A model generated the notes under the pieces. The model saw only the letters and a list, made by a program, of their open reading frames with translations, was not told where the DNA came from and did no database searches. From Streptantibioticus parmotrematis (lineage in GTDB: Bacteria > Actinomycetota > Actinomycetes > Streptomycetales > Streptomycetaceae), in assembly GCF_019890615.1 (NCBI RefSeq), contig NZ_JAINVZ010000008.1:186001-250000 (forward strand): a stretch of 64,000 bases of DNA, given 5' to 3'. Below, piece after piece: positions 45,373 through 54,302 of this stretch. The position numbers and the translations under genes were made by a program. Within the stretch, counting starts at the first letter, position 1; each line of letters opens with the position of its first letter.

Positions 45373-46356
45373 ATGGTTCGCGCTACCTTGCGGCGTGCCG
45401 CCCTTTCCGTGACCGCCTGCGCCGCCGCGCTGGCCCTCACCGCCCCCGCACACGCCGCCGACGCGTACTCCGCGTTCACCTTCTCCCTGGGTACCAGCGA
45501 GCCGACGATCTACAACTTCATCAACTCCGCCACCAAGACGCTCGACATGACGATGTACGAGCTGAACGACTCCACGGCGGTGTCGGATCTCGTGTCGGCG
45601 CAGAAGAGGGGCGTGCAGGTGCGGGTCATCCTGGACGCGAAGGAGACCACGACCAACAAGTCCGCCTACAGCACACTGCAGAAGGCCGGCGTGGGCGTGG
45701 TGTGGTCGTCGTCCCAGTACGTCTACACCCACCAGAAGACCATCACGGTCGATGGCGACGAGTCGCTGATCCTCACGGGCAACCTCACCTCGAAGTACTA
45801 CCCCACCAGCCGCGACTACGGAGTCTTCGACACCGATGCCGCCGACGTGGCGGCGATCGAGCAGGTCTTCGAGGCCGACTACACGGGAGCATCCGTGACG
45901 CCGAGCGACGGCGACAACCTGCTGTGGTCTCCCACCGACTCCCGCGACCGGCTGCTGTCGGTCATCAACGGTGCCACGACCTCCCTCGACGTCGAGGAGG
46001 AGGAACTCAGCGACAGCGCCGTGGTCGACGCCCTCGCCGCCCAGGCGGAGGCCGGGGTCACCGTGCGCGTGGTCGTCGAGAACCCCTCCTCGTACAGCTC
46101 CGAGATAGCGGAGATCGAGCAGGCGGGCGGCACTGTCGTCGGCTACTCGTCGAGCACCGGCTTCTACGTCCACGCCAAGACCATCGTCGCCGACTACGGA
46201 CTGCCCACCGCGAAGGTCGAGGTGGGATCGATGAACATCAGCTCCAACTCCCTCGACAACAACCGGGAACTGGGCATCATCCTCACCGACAGCGGTGTCG
46301 AGTCGGTCGTCGAGAACAGCTTCGACAGCGACTACGCCGGCGGCAACCCCGCCTGA
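45373..46356 (+). CDS. Secreted phospholipase D-like protein
   Basis: 327 residues from ATG 45373. Secretion signal ending near PAHAAD. Two complete HKD catalytic motifs: HQKTITVD followed by GNLTSKYY, and HAKTIVAD followed by GSMNISSNS. The PLD superfamily uses the two His as nucleophile and acid on phosphodiesters, either phospholipids or nucleic acids. Compared with Streptomyces phospholipase D enzymes of about 500 residues this is short, and closer to the compact Nuc/endonuclease-like or DUF1669-type PLD proteins. So a secreted nuclease or small phospholipase are both possible. Ends convergently overlap the next gene by 25 bases. Confidence 0.88.
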   Translation: MVRATLRRAALSVTACAAALALTAPAHAADAYSAFTFSLGTSEPTIYNFINSATKTLDMTMYELNDSTAVSDLVSAQKRGVQVRVILDAKETTTNKSAYSTLQKAGVGVVWSSSQYVYTHQKTITVDGDESLILTGNLTSKYYPTSRDYGVFDTDAADVAAIEQVFEADYTGASVTPSDGDNLLWSPTDSRDRLLSVINGATTSLDVEEEELSDSAVVDALAAQAEAGVTVRVVVENPSSYSSEIAEIEQAGGTVVGYSSSTGFYVHAKTIVADYGLPTAKVEVGSMNISSNSLDNNRELGIILTDSGVESVVENSFDSDYAGGNPA

Positions 46357-47522
46357 CGCGAGCCCCGTCCCTCCGAGCGGTCACCCGGCTGCGTCGGGGA
46401 CCGCAACGAGGGATCCGGGTTCCGGGCAGCCGCCACACGCGACGCGATCGAGGAAGCCACCGCTACTCCCACAGCCGCTGACAAGGCGTCCGCGGCCACA
46501 CCCTCGGGCAGACGGGAACCATTGACCCCGAGGTTCAGCAAAGCCACCGTGAAGGGCAAGCACGCACACGTTTCCGGACGGAGCACAAAGGAGCGGGTCA
46601 ACGGCCGCCTGACAGAAAGGGACTTGGGCCACGAGGCCTGACTGCCCAGTCCGGCCGGCGCCAGAAGCGGAGCCCACATCAGGGCCTGCCAAGAGGGCAA
46701 GCCCAGTTCCAGTCCGGTGACCACGCAGGCTACAGAGATCAGCATGCGGCAGATGGCGCTGTCCAGATGGTGATGCGGCGACGTCGCACCGCTGCCGCGG
46801 TTCACCTGGGACAACACACCGACAGGGAACGCGGTCCATACGAACGCCGGTCCCATCAGCGGGGTGGCTGCGACGACGAAGGCCAGGGACAGGGCGGACC
46901 ACCAGGCCGCCCTGTCGCCATCGGCCGACGCCGACGCATCCGGCGACCACTTCACGAGAAGCCCACGCGGACCGCCGCGAAGCGGTAGCAACAAGGCGCC
47001 CACGGTAAGGCCGATACTCGCAGCGACGACAGGTACCGACGGCTCGGTGAGAACCTCCGCGAGTAGAACCGCTTCGGCCACGGCCACGAAACACCACGCG
47101 GTCCGCTGCCCCTCCGCACGCCCAGAACGCGACAGGCGGCAGCCGAACACCACCGGGCTGAGGGCGAGCGCCAGCAGGACGGCTGATCGCAGTCCCGCCG
47201 GAGAGAAGACGATCGCCACCGCGAGGAGGCCGAGCACACCGACGGCCCGAACGACGAGCGAGCGCGGTCGTGGCCGCGAGAGGGGCACTGTTCCGACGTA
47301 CGCCCGACCTGCCTGGTACGCGATCAACGCCAGACCTGCCTGCGCGGCCAGGTCGAGCAGGTCACCGTCCCAGGCCCATCCGTAAAGCGGGCCGATCACC
47401 ATTCCGCCGACCGCTTCGAGCACGCCAGGCGGCACGACGACCCACCTTCGGAGAAGTCGAGTGACCGCCGACCCGGCCGCGACCACCGCGAGGACGAGCA
47501 GCAGGGAGTGGTCCGACGACAT
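46332..47522 (-). CDS. Membrane protein resembling cation/proton antiporters
   Basis: 396 residues from ATG 47522. About ten hydrophobic segments: LLLVLAVVAAGSAVTRLL, VPPGVLEAVGGMVIGPLYG, LAAQAGLALIAYQAG, AVGVLGLLAVAIVF and others. The layout and the VIGPLYG / LIAYQAGRAY region resemble the Na+/H+ exchanger (CPA2) transporter fold. The usual Asp pair of the antiporter core is not obvious, so activity is uncertain. Its ribosome site is weak. It overlaps the phospholipase-like gene convergently by 25 bases. Confidence 0.7.
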   Translation of the reverse strand: MSSDHSLLLVLAVVAAGSAVTRLLRRWVVVPPGVLEAVGGMVIGPLYGWAWDGDLLDLAAQAGLALIAYQAGRAYVGTVPLSRPRPRSLVVRAVGVLGLLAVAIVFSPAGLRSAVLLALALSPVVFGCRLSRSGRAEGQRTAWCFVAVAEAVLLAEVLTEPSVPVVAASIGLTVGALLLPLRGGPRGLLVKWSPDASASADGDRAAWWSALSLAFVVAATPLMGPAFVWTAFPVGVLSQVNRGSGATSPHHHLDSAICRMLISVACVVTGLELGLPSWQALMWAPLLAPAGLGSQASWPKSLSVRRPLTRSFVLRPETCACLPFTVALLNLGVNGSRLPEGVAADALSAAVGVAVASSIASRVAAARNPDPSLRSPTQPGDRSEGRGSRQAGLPPA

Positions 47523-47818
47523 ACCGCTACCATCACCCGAGCCGACCCGGCTGAGCCTCGAAATCGTCCTGACCAACCCGGGTGGCCCAATATCGCGCGG
47601 GATGTTCCGGGGTGTCGCTTGATCGTCCCCGCAGAGCAGGACATCGCGCGATGCGGCTCACCGTCACCGTCGGGACAGCGGCGGCGGCCCCGGTGCGGAT
47701 CGCTCGTGCCACGGGCCGGTCCCCGAGGCCGCGGCGGCCTAAGCTTGCGACACCGTGAACCAGGTTGGGCTGCGGTGTCCTTGGCCTGAGAGCAAGGCAT
47801 GACGAGAAGGTGGACGAG

Positions 47819-48172
47819 GTGACCCTTCGGGTCGTTGGGGGAGACGATCCCTCTTCCGTGGTGCTGCGACAGGCCGCGATGGGCTTTGGCCTGCTTGCCT
47901 CGCCGACCCGTCTGCACATGCTGTGGGTGCTCACACAGGGCGGTTGTGATGTGACGACGCTTGCCGACCGGGTGGGCGGGACGGTGTCATCGGTGAGCCA
48001 GCATCTGGCCAAGTTGAAGCTCGGCGGGGTGGTCGAGTCGCGTCGCGAGGGGCGTCGGCAGATCTATCTGGCCAGTGATCCGGCCGTGGTGACGATGGTG
48101 CGATTGCTGGTGGGGCGTCACAGGGATGAGTCCTGGAACGCGGTGCGACAAGTCGGCGGTGGAGACGCCTGA
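47819..48172 (+). CDS. ArsR-family regulator
   Basis: 117 residues if begun at GTG 47819, about 8 bases after AGAAGG; GTG 47810 is the alternative. Winged helix: AAMGFGLLASPTRLHMLWVL, then VTTLADRVGGTVSSVSQHLAKLKLGGVVESRREGRRQIYL. It has one Cys (GGCDV) near the metal-site position of the family; a CxC metal site is absent, so the signal may not be a heavy metal. A related ArsR gene lies at 48639-49019. Confidence 0.85.
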   Translation: MTLRVVGGDDPSSVVLRQAAMGFGLLASPTRLHMLWVLTQGGCDVTTLADRVGGTVSSVSQHLAKLKLGGVVESRREGRRQIYLASDPAVVTMVRLLVGRHRDESWNAVRQVGGGDA

Positions 48173-48364
48173 CGCGGGACGGCGTCAGGCGCACGTGACC
48201 CGGTCGACTTTGGCGGGTATCCGACCTCGCGTTTTCCTGGCGGGCCCAGGGGGCATACCCTCGCCACTTGCTGCTTTGCGCAACTGACAGGCACGGCTCG
48301 GCGAGGATCCGCCGGGTGGACCTCTGCCCACCTACTGCCGCTTCGAACGGGGGAGTTGTCACAG

Positions 48365-48652
48365 GTGCCGTATCGGCCCAATCGCCGCTTCGACGAAGCG
48401 GACTTACGTATCGGTGCTGTCGTGGCTCAGATCGAGGGCCTGCACGCTGTGCTTGTGCGGACTCGTTCCGCCGAGCGACGCCGGCAGATCCTGGCTGATC
48501 TCGCGATCGCCGGTCACCGTTTGAACCAACTCGCCGCCTCCCTGACCGGCGTGTCGCTGCCTGCCCCCGCACCTGGGTCCCGTCGTAGTCGGCGCCGCGC
48601 GGTGGCTGCCCGTGGGGCTGCCTGGCTCGAGCGGCGGCTCACCTGTCGGTAG
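48365..48652 (+). CDS. Small hypothetical protein
   Basis: 95 residues from GTG 48365, nine bases after GGGGAG. Predicted mostly helical (DLRIGAVVAQIEGLHAVLV, then RRRQILADLAIAGHRLNQLA), with an Arg-rich C-terminus. No family recognised. It overlaps the convergent ArsR gene by 14 bases. The helical, basic make-up could suit a DNA-associated protein, but this is a guess. Confidence 0.45.
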   Translation: MPYRPNRRFDEADLRIGAVVAQIEGLHAVLVRTRSAERRRQILADLAIAGHRLNQLAASLTGVSLPAPAPGSRRSRRRAVAARGAAWLERRLTCR

Positions 48653-49019
48653 CCCCCTTTTGCCAACCGTTGTTGACGGCCCGCCCGATGCCCGGAGAGT
48701 CGTGATGGTCGGGTTCGGTGGTGGTAGCTGTGGTGAGGGCGAGTTCGGCGATGGCTCCTATGCGTCGGTCGGTGAGGGAGTAGACGTGGTGGCGGCCTTG
48801 GCGGTGGCGGCGGACGATGCCGGCCAGTTTCAGTTTGGTCAGGTGTTGGCTGACGGTGGGCAAGGTGGCGTCGACCCGGTCGGCGATACGGGAGACATCG
48901 AGGTCCGCTTCCAGGAGGCTGTGCACGATGTGCAGCCTGACCGACGCCGCGAGCAGACCGAGCGTCTCGGCTGCCCGCTGCACTGTGTCCGGGTGCAACG
49001 TGGTGCGTTGCTGGTGCAC
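48639..49019 (-). CDS. ArsR-family regulator (second copy)
   Basis: 126 residues from GTG 49019, which follows GAGGAGG by three bases. Winged helix with LGLLAASVRLHIVHSLLEAD, DVSRIADRVDATLPTVSQHL and TKLKLAGIVRRHRQGRHHVY. It resembles the ArsR gene at 47819-48172 in the recognition helix (SQHL-KLKL), so the two are likely diverged paralogues or bind similar sites. No CxC metal site. C-terminal His/Asp residues could bind metal. Confidence 0.85.
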   Translation of the reverse strand: MHQQRTTLHPDTVQRAAETLGLLAASVRLHIVHSLLEADLDVSRIADRVDATLPTVSQHLTKLKLAGIVRRHRQGRHHVYSLTDRRIGAIAELALTTATTTEPDHHDSPGIGRAVNNGWQKGATDR

Positions 49020-49087
49020 GGTCCTCCTCTTTGTCGTCGACGTGTGGTCGCTGTGCCGGACGGCAGGAAGTCGCCCGGCCTGGCGGG

Positions 49088-50740
49088 TCAGGGGGCCGAG
49101 TTGGGGATGTCGGGGCTGTCGGCGTAGGCCTGGCTCGGTGTCATCGGGACGCCGTTGACCTCGACCGTCTTGAACGTGCTGACCTGGGCGCACGAGGAGG
49201 AGTTCGCGTTCTGTGCGTTGGCGCCCTGGACGGCGGCCTTGGTGTCGGCGGGGGCGGGTTTTCCTCCGCCTGCGCCGGCGGGGTAGGTGGTGCCGCTGCT
49301 CCAGTCGGAGCCGATCAGCACGGTCACCCCGGACGCACCGCTGTCCTGGTGCAGGGCGCTGCTCGGGATGCGCAGCGCGCTCGCCACGGCTTGGGCCTCG
49401 GCCTGTTTGCCGGCCGGGTATCGCACGGTGGTGGTGGGTGCGGGGGCGTTGGCGGAGCCGGTCTGGGGGCTGAAGCCGTCGCCCACCAGTGCGGTGGCGA
49501 TGTCGGAGGCGCGGCCGGTGATGCCGCCGCCGTTCTCCACCGTGACGGCGATCTGTGCGTCGGGTACGGCGGGCGGGGTGGTGGGCGCGGAGGAGTTGGT
49601 GGACCCGGCGGCGGCCGACTTGCCACCGCTGCCCGTGGTCAGCGACTGGTCGTTGGCGATGGCACTGAGCAGGTTCTGCGCGGCAGGCGCTATCACCACG
49701 CGGTTCTGGTCCGACGGGGACGGCTCGGTCTGCATGGTGGTGAAGGTGATGCGGTCGGAGGGGACTTTGTTGAGGTCGTCGGCGAAACCGAGCAGCTTGG
49801 TGATGCTGTCCAGACCGGTGTCCACCGTCAGCGCCTTGGTCGCGGCGTTCGCGAGGCCGTACAGGTCAGAGGGGTTGGTGAGGGTGCCGGCGCTTTTGAG
49901 GGTGCGGACCATGGAGGAGAGGAAGATGTGCTGGGCGACGGTGCGGCCCAGGTCGCTGCCGGTGCCGAAGCCGTGGCGGGAGCGCAGGAACTCCAGGGCG
50001 GAGACGCCCTTGAGGGTGTGGGTGCCCTTGGCCAGTTTCAGGTGGGAGTAGGTGTCGTAGACGTTGCTGTCGACGCAGACGGGTACGCCGCCGATGGCGT
50101 CGGACATGTTCACCACGCCGCCGAAGTCGACCATCATGAAGTGGTCGATGGGTATGCCGGTGAGCTGGTGGACCGCGGCGACCTGGCACGAAGGGCCGTG
50201 CTCCAGCGCGCTGTTGATCATTCCGGTCTGCGCCGGGACCTGCTGGCCGGTCTTGGAGTCGGTGCAGGAGGGCAGTTGGGTGACGGTGTCGCGCGGCACG
50301 CTCATCACGGTGGCGTTGGAGCGGTCGGCCGACACGTGCAGGACCATTTCGACGTCGGCGTTGGCACCGCCGTCGTTGCAGTCCCCGCCGAGCTTGCAGT
50401 CGGCCGCGGTGTCCCGCGCGTCCGAGCCGATCACCAGCACGTTGATGGGGGTGCGGCCGAAGGCGTCGGCCTTCTCCGCGCCGCCGCCGGATATCGCCAC
50501 GCCCTTGATGTTGCCGTTCAAGTGCTCGTAGAACGCCGCACCGAGACCAGCGACTACCAGGATCAGCGCTGACAGCGTGATCGCCAGACGCCTTGGCCAG
50601 GTCCGCCGTCCGGACTTGTCCCGACCGCCTCCCCCGGAGCCGCCCGACCGGTATCCGGACGGCTGGGGCCGCCGCGCCGCGGGAACCGCCGCGCGCCCGC
50701 CCTTGCCCGTCGAGCCGCGGCGGTGAGATACCTCGCTCAT
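49088..50740 (-). CDS. LytR-CpsA-Psr (LCP) family cell-wall ligase with LytR_C domain
   Basis: 550 residues. An Arg/Gly-rich cytoplasmic tail (about 45 residues), one membrane segment (LAITLSALILVVAGLGAAFY), then the extracytoplasmic LCP domain: INVLVIGSDARD, EMVLHVSADRSNATVMSVPRDT, DHFMMVDFGGVVNMSDAIGGVPVC and LEFLRSRHGFGTGSDLGRTVAQHIFL, containing the Arg/Asp set for lipid pyrophosphate binding. The C-terminal 140 residues are a LytR_C domain with a GITGRASDIATALVGDGFSP motif. LCP proteins attach glycopolymers to peptidoglycan. It stands alone; the pentanucleotide repeat at 51041-51100 lies about 300 bases upstream. Confidence 0.92.
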   Translation of the reverse strand: MSEVSHRRGSTGKGGRAAVPAARRPQPSGYRSGGSGGGGRDKSGRRTWPRRLAITLSALILVVAGLGAAFYEHLNGNIKGVAISGGGAEKADAFGRTPINVLVIGSDARDTAADCKLGGDCNDGGANADVEMVLHVSADRSNATVMSVPRDTVTQLPSCTDSKTGQQVPAQTGMINSALEHGPSCQVAAVHQLTGIPIDHFMMVDFGGVVNMSDAIGGVPVCVDSNVYDTYSHLKLAKGTHTLKGVSALEFLRSRHGFGTGSDLGRTVAQHIFLSSMVRTLKSAGTLTNPSDLYGLANAATKALTVDTGLDSITKLLGFADDLNKVPSDRITFTTMQTEPSPSDQNRVVIAPAAQNLLSAIANDQSLTTGSGGKSAAAGSTNSSAPTTPPAVPDAQIAVTVENGGGITGRASDIATALVGDGFSPQTGSANAPAPTTTVRYPAGKQAEAQAVASALRIPSSALHQDSGASGVTVLIGSDWSSGTTYPAGAGGGKPAPADTKAAVQGANAQNANSSSCAQVSTFKTVEVNGVPMTPSQAYADSPDIPNSAP

Positions 50741-51143
50741 GCCCCACCCTCACGTGATCAGCGCCGAACCCTGTCGTCCGGCGCCAGCGGATGCCCGCCG
50801 CCCGCGCGAAGTGCGCGGTGCTCGCGAGTTCACCCAGGTGGTAGACGACCGCATCGGAGCAAAGGTTGCACGATCGCGCAACTAAATTGAGTATCTGCGC
50901 AATCGGCTGTCGCGTACCTGCGGCGGCCCGTTCGGCCGGGCTTCTGAGGCTATGACGTGAGGGCTGCGGTCTTCCGGGGCGTTCTTCGAGAACCGCGGGT
51001 GCTTCCCCGGCCTCCGTGAATCCGGTGACAAGGTGGTTGCCGTGCCGTGCCGTGCCGTGCCGTGCCGTGCCGTGCCGTGCCGTGCCGTGCCGTGCCGTGC
51101 CGGCCCGGGTCGGCTGGCACCTGCTGCACCGGGCACCGCGTCC
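50741..51143. other. 403-base region upstream of the LCP gene
   Basis: Contains the LCP promoter, an AT-richer stretch (CTAAATTGAGTATCTGCG near 50881) and a perfect pentanucleotide array at 51041-51100. No gene was recognised; frames crossing the array are repeat artefacts. Confidence 0.5.
51041..51100. repeat. Pentanucleotide repeat (CGTGC)12
   Basis: Twelve perfect tandem copies of CGTGC with partial units at each side. It lies 43 bases past the stop of the small secreted-protein gene and about 300 bases upstream of the LCP start. Repeat number should vary by slippage. Confidence 0.95.
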
Positions 51144-51479
51144 TCAAGCCAGTGTGCACAGAGGCAGCGCCTCGTCCTTGCTGCCCGGGGTCTGGGCCGA
51201 GCCGGACAGGCACTTGACGCGGTGGAGGGGGAGGCCGATTCCGGCGCACTGGTTGACGGGCGCGGACAGGGGGACGGCGGCGGATCTGTTCAACAGGCCT
51301 CCTCCGGAGCTGGTGGTTCCGTGAGCGACGGCAGCACCGGTGTTTTCGCAGTTCTCGCCGGATGTGGTGTTTCCGGTCCCGATGATCGATGTGGCGCAAG
51401 CGGTGCTGGCTACTGTCCAGTCGACCGCGAGTACGGCCGCGACGACGGAGCATGCGACGAGGGCACTGCCGGGCTTCAT
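51144..51479 (-). CDS. Small secreted protein, chaplin/rodlin-like in parts
   Basis: 111 residues from ATG 51479, with GGGGAAGG upstream. Signal peptide MKPGSALVACSVVAAVLAVD to about ASTACA. The mature part has GNTTSGENCENTGAAV, then GGGLLNRSAAVPLSAPVNQC. The Gly-Leu-Leu-Asn and VP.SAPVN.C pattern resembles the small surface proteins (chaplins, rodlins and relatives) of Streptomyces. The C-terminal 40 residues differ from the repeating pattern and could reflect a frameshift. The pentanucleotide array begins 43 bases past its stop. Confidence 0.6.
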   Translation of the reverse strand: MKPGSALVACSVVAAVLAVDWTVASTACATSIIGTGNTTSGENCENTGAAVAHGTTSSGGGLLNRSAAVPLSAPVNQCAGIGLPLHRVKCLSGSAQTPGSKDEALPLCTLA

Positions 51480-51658
51480 GAGTGGCCTTCCCCTGGGAGA
51501 CGTTCCGGTCTGTCAACGTCACGAGGCCGACGAGGACACCCTCACCGGATCGCGCCACTCAGCTGTGGGCGCGGCGCCGAGGTGGAAGGCTTGCCATGAC
51601 GGGTTGCGGCGTCGAGGTGCGACGGGTGTCTCTCGCAAGTGATCTCCCGATGCGGGTC

Positions 51659-52876
51659 TCAGGCTGAGGTGAGGACGAGGACCGCGTTCTGGCCTCCGAA
51701 ACCGAAGGAGGTGCTCACGACGGTCTTCAACGAGTCAGCGGTCCGGGGGACGCCGGTGACGAGGTCGATGGCGATGCCGGGGCCGGGACGGTGGTGGTTG
51801 GCGGTCGGGGGGATGGTGTGGTGTTTGAGGGTGAGCGCCGCCCCGGCGGCCTCGATGGCGCCGGCGCCGCCGATGGAGTGCCCGATGGTGCCTTTGAACG
51901 AGGTGACGGGTGGGTTGTGGGGGAAGAGCTTCTGGAAGACGGATGCTTCGGTCTGGTCGTTGAATTGGGTGCTGGTGCCATGGGCGTTGACGTGGTCGAC
52001 GTCGCCGGGCTGAAGACCGGCATCGCGCAGCGCGCTTCGGATGGCATTGGTGACGCCGTGGGCCGACAGGGCGGTGATGTGGTGGGCGTCGCAACTGGCT
52101 CCGTATCCCGTCAGGTAGGCGTAGGGCGCGTGCCGGCGAGCGGTCGCGTCGGCGGCTCGTTCCAGGACGAGGATGCCCGCGCCCTCGGCGAGGACGAAAC
52201 CGTCGCGGTCGGCGTCGAAGGGGCGGGAGGCCGTTTCCGGATTCTGGATCCTGGTGGACAGCGCCCCGAGTTGGCAGAAGGCGGCGGACGACATCCGGTT
52301 GCAGACGGATTCGGTGCCACCGGCGAGGGCCACGTCGCACTGCCCGGTGTCCAGGAGGGTCTTCGCGGTGCCGATGGCGGTGGCGCCGGACGCGCAGGCG
52401 GTGCAGGTGGTGAGACAGGGGCCCTGGGCGTGCAGGTCGATGGCGACTTCACCCGCGCTGATGTTGGGGATGCTGCGCGGTATGCATAACGGTGAGATCT
52501 TCCGGTAGTGCCCGTTGAGCAGGTGGCCGTAGTAGCTCTCGTACCGTTCGAGACTCGTGCAGCCGGTTCCGATGACGACAGCGATGCGAGTGGGGTCGTA
52601 GCTGGCCGGGCCGAGGTCGGCGTCGTGTGCGGCCTCCCGTGCGGCGATGATGGCCATCTGGGTGAAGCGGTCCAGACGCAGCGCCAGCTTGGGGGTCAGC
52701 CGCTTGTTGGCGTCGAGGTCGGGGACGGCGCAGCAGAAGTCGACGGGCAGGCCGGCGAGCCCGGGGTGGCGTCGTGCGGTGGAGCGTCCCGCGAGCAGGC
52801 CTCGCCAGGTCGCCCCGGTACCGGTTCCCGCCGGGGTGACCAGGCCGATGCCGGTGATGGCGATGGGATCGTTCAT
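51659..52876 (-). CDS. Beta-ketoacyl-ACP synthase, KAS II-like
   Basis: 405 residues from ATG 52876, overlapping the ACP stop by 4 bases. Thiolase-fold condensing enzyme with a complete triad: Cys161 (TACASG), His299 (NAHGTST) and His333 (TIGHSIGG), spaced as in FabF. It condenses acyl units with malonyl-ACP; the adjacent ACP is the probable carrier. Contains a TTA Leu codon (residue 130, plus-strand 52487-52489) and an ATA codon next to it, both rare in this genome type, implying bldA dependence. It is the last gene of the leftward operon ABC1-SDR-ACP-KAS. Could also be a polyketide-type ketosynthase; no chain-length-factor partner is present. Confidence 0.93.
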   Translation of the reverse strand: MNDPIAITGIGLVTPAGTGTGATWRGLLAGRSTARRHPGLAGLPVDFCCAVPDLDANKRLTPKLALRLDRFTQMAIIAAREAAHDADLGPASYDPTRIAVVIGTGCTSLERYESYYGHLLNGHYRKISPLCIPRSIPNISAGEVAIDLHAQGPCLTTCTACASGATAIGTAKTLLDTGQCDVALAGGTESVCNRMSSAAFCQLGALSTRIQNPETASRPFDADRDGFVLAEGAGILVLERAADATARRHAPYAYLTGYGASCDAHHITALSAHGVTNAIRSALRDAGLQPGDVDHVNAHGTSTQFNDQTEASVFQKLFPHNPPVTSFKGTIGHSIGGAGAIEAAGAALTLKHHTIPPTANHHRPGPGIAIDLVTGVPRTADSLKTVVSTSFGFGGQNAVLVLTSA

Positions 52877-53124
52877 GCGCTGTCCTTGTGCGGTGTGGTG
52901 ATGGTGTCGAGGAAGGCGCTGACTTCGCCGAGGGAGGAGCCGATGTTGATGTTGTCGTCTCCCACCGGGTGGCCGGTCCGCTCCTCGCAGATGACGGCGA
53001 GTTCGGCGAGGGCCAGGGAGTCCAGTTCGAGGTCTTCGAAGGTGGCTTCGGGGGTGATGCTTTCGCTGGGGACGCCGAGGGAGTCGGTGAGGGCCTCTTT
53101 GAGCAGGTCGTTGATGTCGCTCAT
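52873..53124 (-). CDS. Acyl carrier protein
   Basis: 83 residues from ATG 53124, six bases after AGGAG. The attachment Ser lies in LELDSLALAEL, followed by VICEERTGHPVGDDNINI. It begins on the last base of the upstream SDR stop (TGATG) and its own stop overlaps the ketosynthase start, so the four genes are translationally coupled. A second ACP is encoded at 59833-60141, giving two carriers for the pathway. The acidic N-terminal helix (DINDLLKEALTDSL) is typical of stand-alone ACPs. Confidence 0.93.
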   Translation of the reverse strand: MSDINDLLKEALTDSLGVPSESITPEATFEDLELDSLALAELAVICEERTGHPVGDDNINIGSSLGEVSAFLDTITTPHKDSA

Positions 53125-54281
53125 CATGGACTCCTGTGGAGGGGAGGGCTGTTGGTGGTCCGGCAGGCGCAGGGGCTGGCGTGGGTGCCCAGGGCGGCGA
53201 GCAGGTAGGGGTGGGTGAGCCGTGGCGGGTCGGGCAGGTGCCACAGGACACGGTGGTAGTTGGTGCGGTCGTAGGTGTGCCGGAGGTGGGTGTAGAGGTG
53301 CGCTCCTCGGCTCAGGCGCCGCATGGCGTTCTCCAGCGGAGTGGGGTGGTCGAGGTGCTCGGCCATGGTGAGCCGGACGCACGGCAGTTGCGGGACCAGG
53401 GCGTCGAGCAACCGCGGAACGGGCGTCCCACGAGGGTGCACGAGGTGGATGACCTCGGGGCCGGCGCGGTGGGGGAGCGCGGCGTCGGTCAGCTCGACGA
53501 GTGCCTGGGCGGCGTGCTCCACCTGGAGGATGTTCAGGCTTGACTCGGGGCTTCCGTGGACGCGTGCGGTGACAGGGTGCGTAGGCGCGAAGGGAGTTGC
53601 CTGGGTGCCGCGTGCTGTGGCGAGCTGGAGCTGTCGAGCCGCCGCGCCCAAGGCCTGAAGAGGGTGCCTGGGCGCGCTCGGCTGCCGGAGGCTGTCGGTG
53701 GCGAGCACGCTCGGACGGATGATGACGGTCGTCCGGCCCGTGCGCTGGGCGTACCTCCGCACAAGGAGTTCTGCTTCGTGCTTGGTGCGCTCGTACCGGG
53801 TCAAGGATGGTCCCGGCGTGGCCTTGACGGCCTCGCGGACGACACCGGTGGTGCCCGCACCCGCGACGTAGGCCGTGCTGATGTGGAGCAGTCGGATATG
53901 ACGGCCGGCGGCTTCGGCCAGGCGCAGGATGTGGCGTGTGCCGACGACGTTGGTCTCGTTCAGTTCCTCCGGTGATGTGTCGAAGGCCATCAGGCCGGCG
54001 AGGTGGGCCAGCCGTGAGGTCTGGGAGGCCAGAGCGGCGTAGACGCGTCCGTCGAGCGCCAGACCCGGATCAGCGAGATCGATCTGGACCGGCTTGACGC
54101 GGCGCAGGTGCTGTTCGTCGATGGGCCATCTGGTCGCGGTGAGAGCCGATTTGAGACGTTCGCGAGCCACAGCGGGGCTGTCGCGTCCCAGCGCGACCAC
54201 GCGGTCGTGGCGGCGCTGGACGAGGTACGCGGCCAGGTAGTGCGAGCCGAAGAAACCTGTGGCTCCGGTGAGGACGAGCAT
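53124..54281 (-). CDS. Extended SDR, thioester-reductase-like
   Basis: 385 residues from ATG 54281. N-terminal Rossmann motif LVLTGATGFFGSHYLAAYLV, NETNVVGTRHILRLA, the STAYVAGAG catalytic-Ser region, and the YERTK Tyr/Lys pair. These match the terminal reductase (TR) and male-sterility-like SDRs that reduce acyl-thioesters to aldehydes or alcohols. It is a free-standing protein rather than a NRPS/PKS domain. Begins 20 bases after the ABC1 stop and shares its last base with the ACP start. A role in off-loading an ACP-bound chain is likely, but it could be a simple alcohol/epimerase-type SDR. Confidence 0.82.
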   Translation of the reverse strand: MLVLTGATGFFGSHYLAAYLVQRRHDRVVALGRDSPAVARERLKSALTATRWPIDEQHLRRVKPVQIDLADPGLALDGRVYAALASQTSRLAHLAGLMAFDTSPEELNETNVVGTRHILRLAEAAGRHIRLLHISTAYVAGAGTTGVVREAVKATPGPSLTRYERTKHEAELLVRRYAQRTGRTTVIIRPSVLATDSLRQPSAPRHPLQALGAAARQLQLATARGTQATPFAPTHPVTARVHGSPESSLNILQVEHAAQALVELTDAALPHRAGPEVIHLVHPRGTPVPRLLDALVPQLPCVRLTMAEHLDHPTPLENAMRRLSRGAHLYTHLRHTYDRTNYHRVLWHLPDPPRLTHPYLLAALGTHASPCACRTTNSPPLHRSP

Positions 54282-54302
54282 CGTCGGCGGACCCCTTCCG
54301 TG

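Noticed and set aside
51041-51100. CRISPR-like array
   Set aside because: Five-base units with no spacers; a microsatellite.
50882-51599. Frames through the CGTGC repeat encoding CRAVP or ARHGT tandem peptides
   Set aside because: The pentamer is read through in every frame; repeats of this kind are artefacts unless expression is shown.
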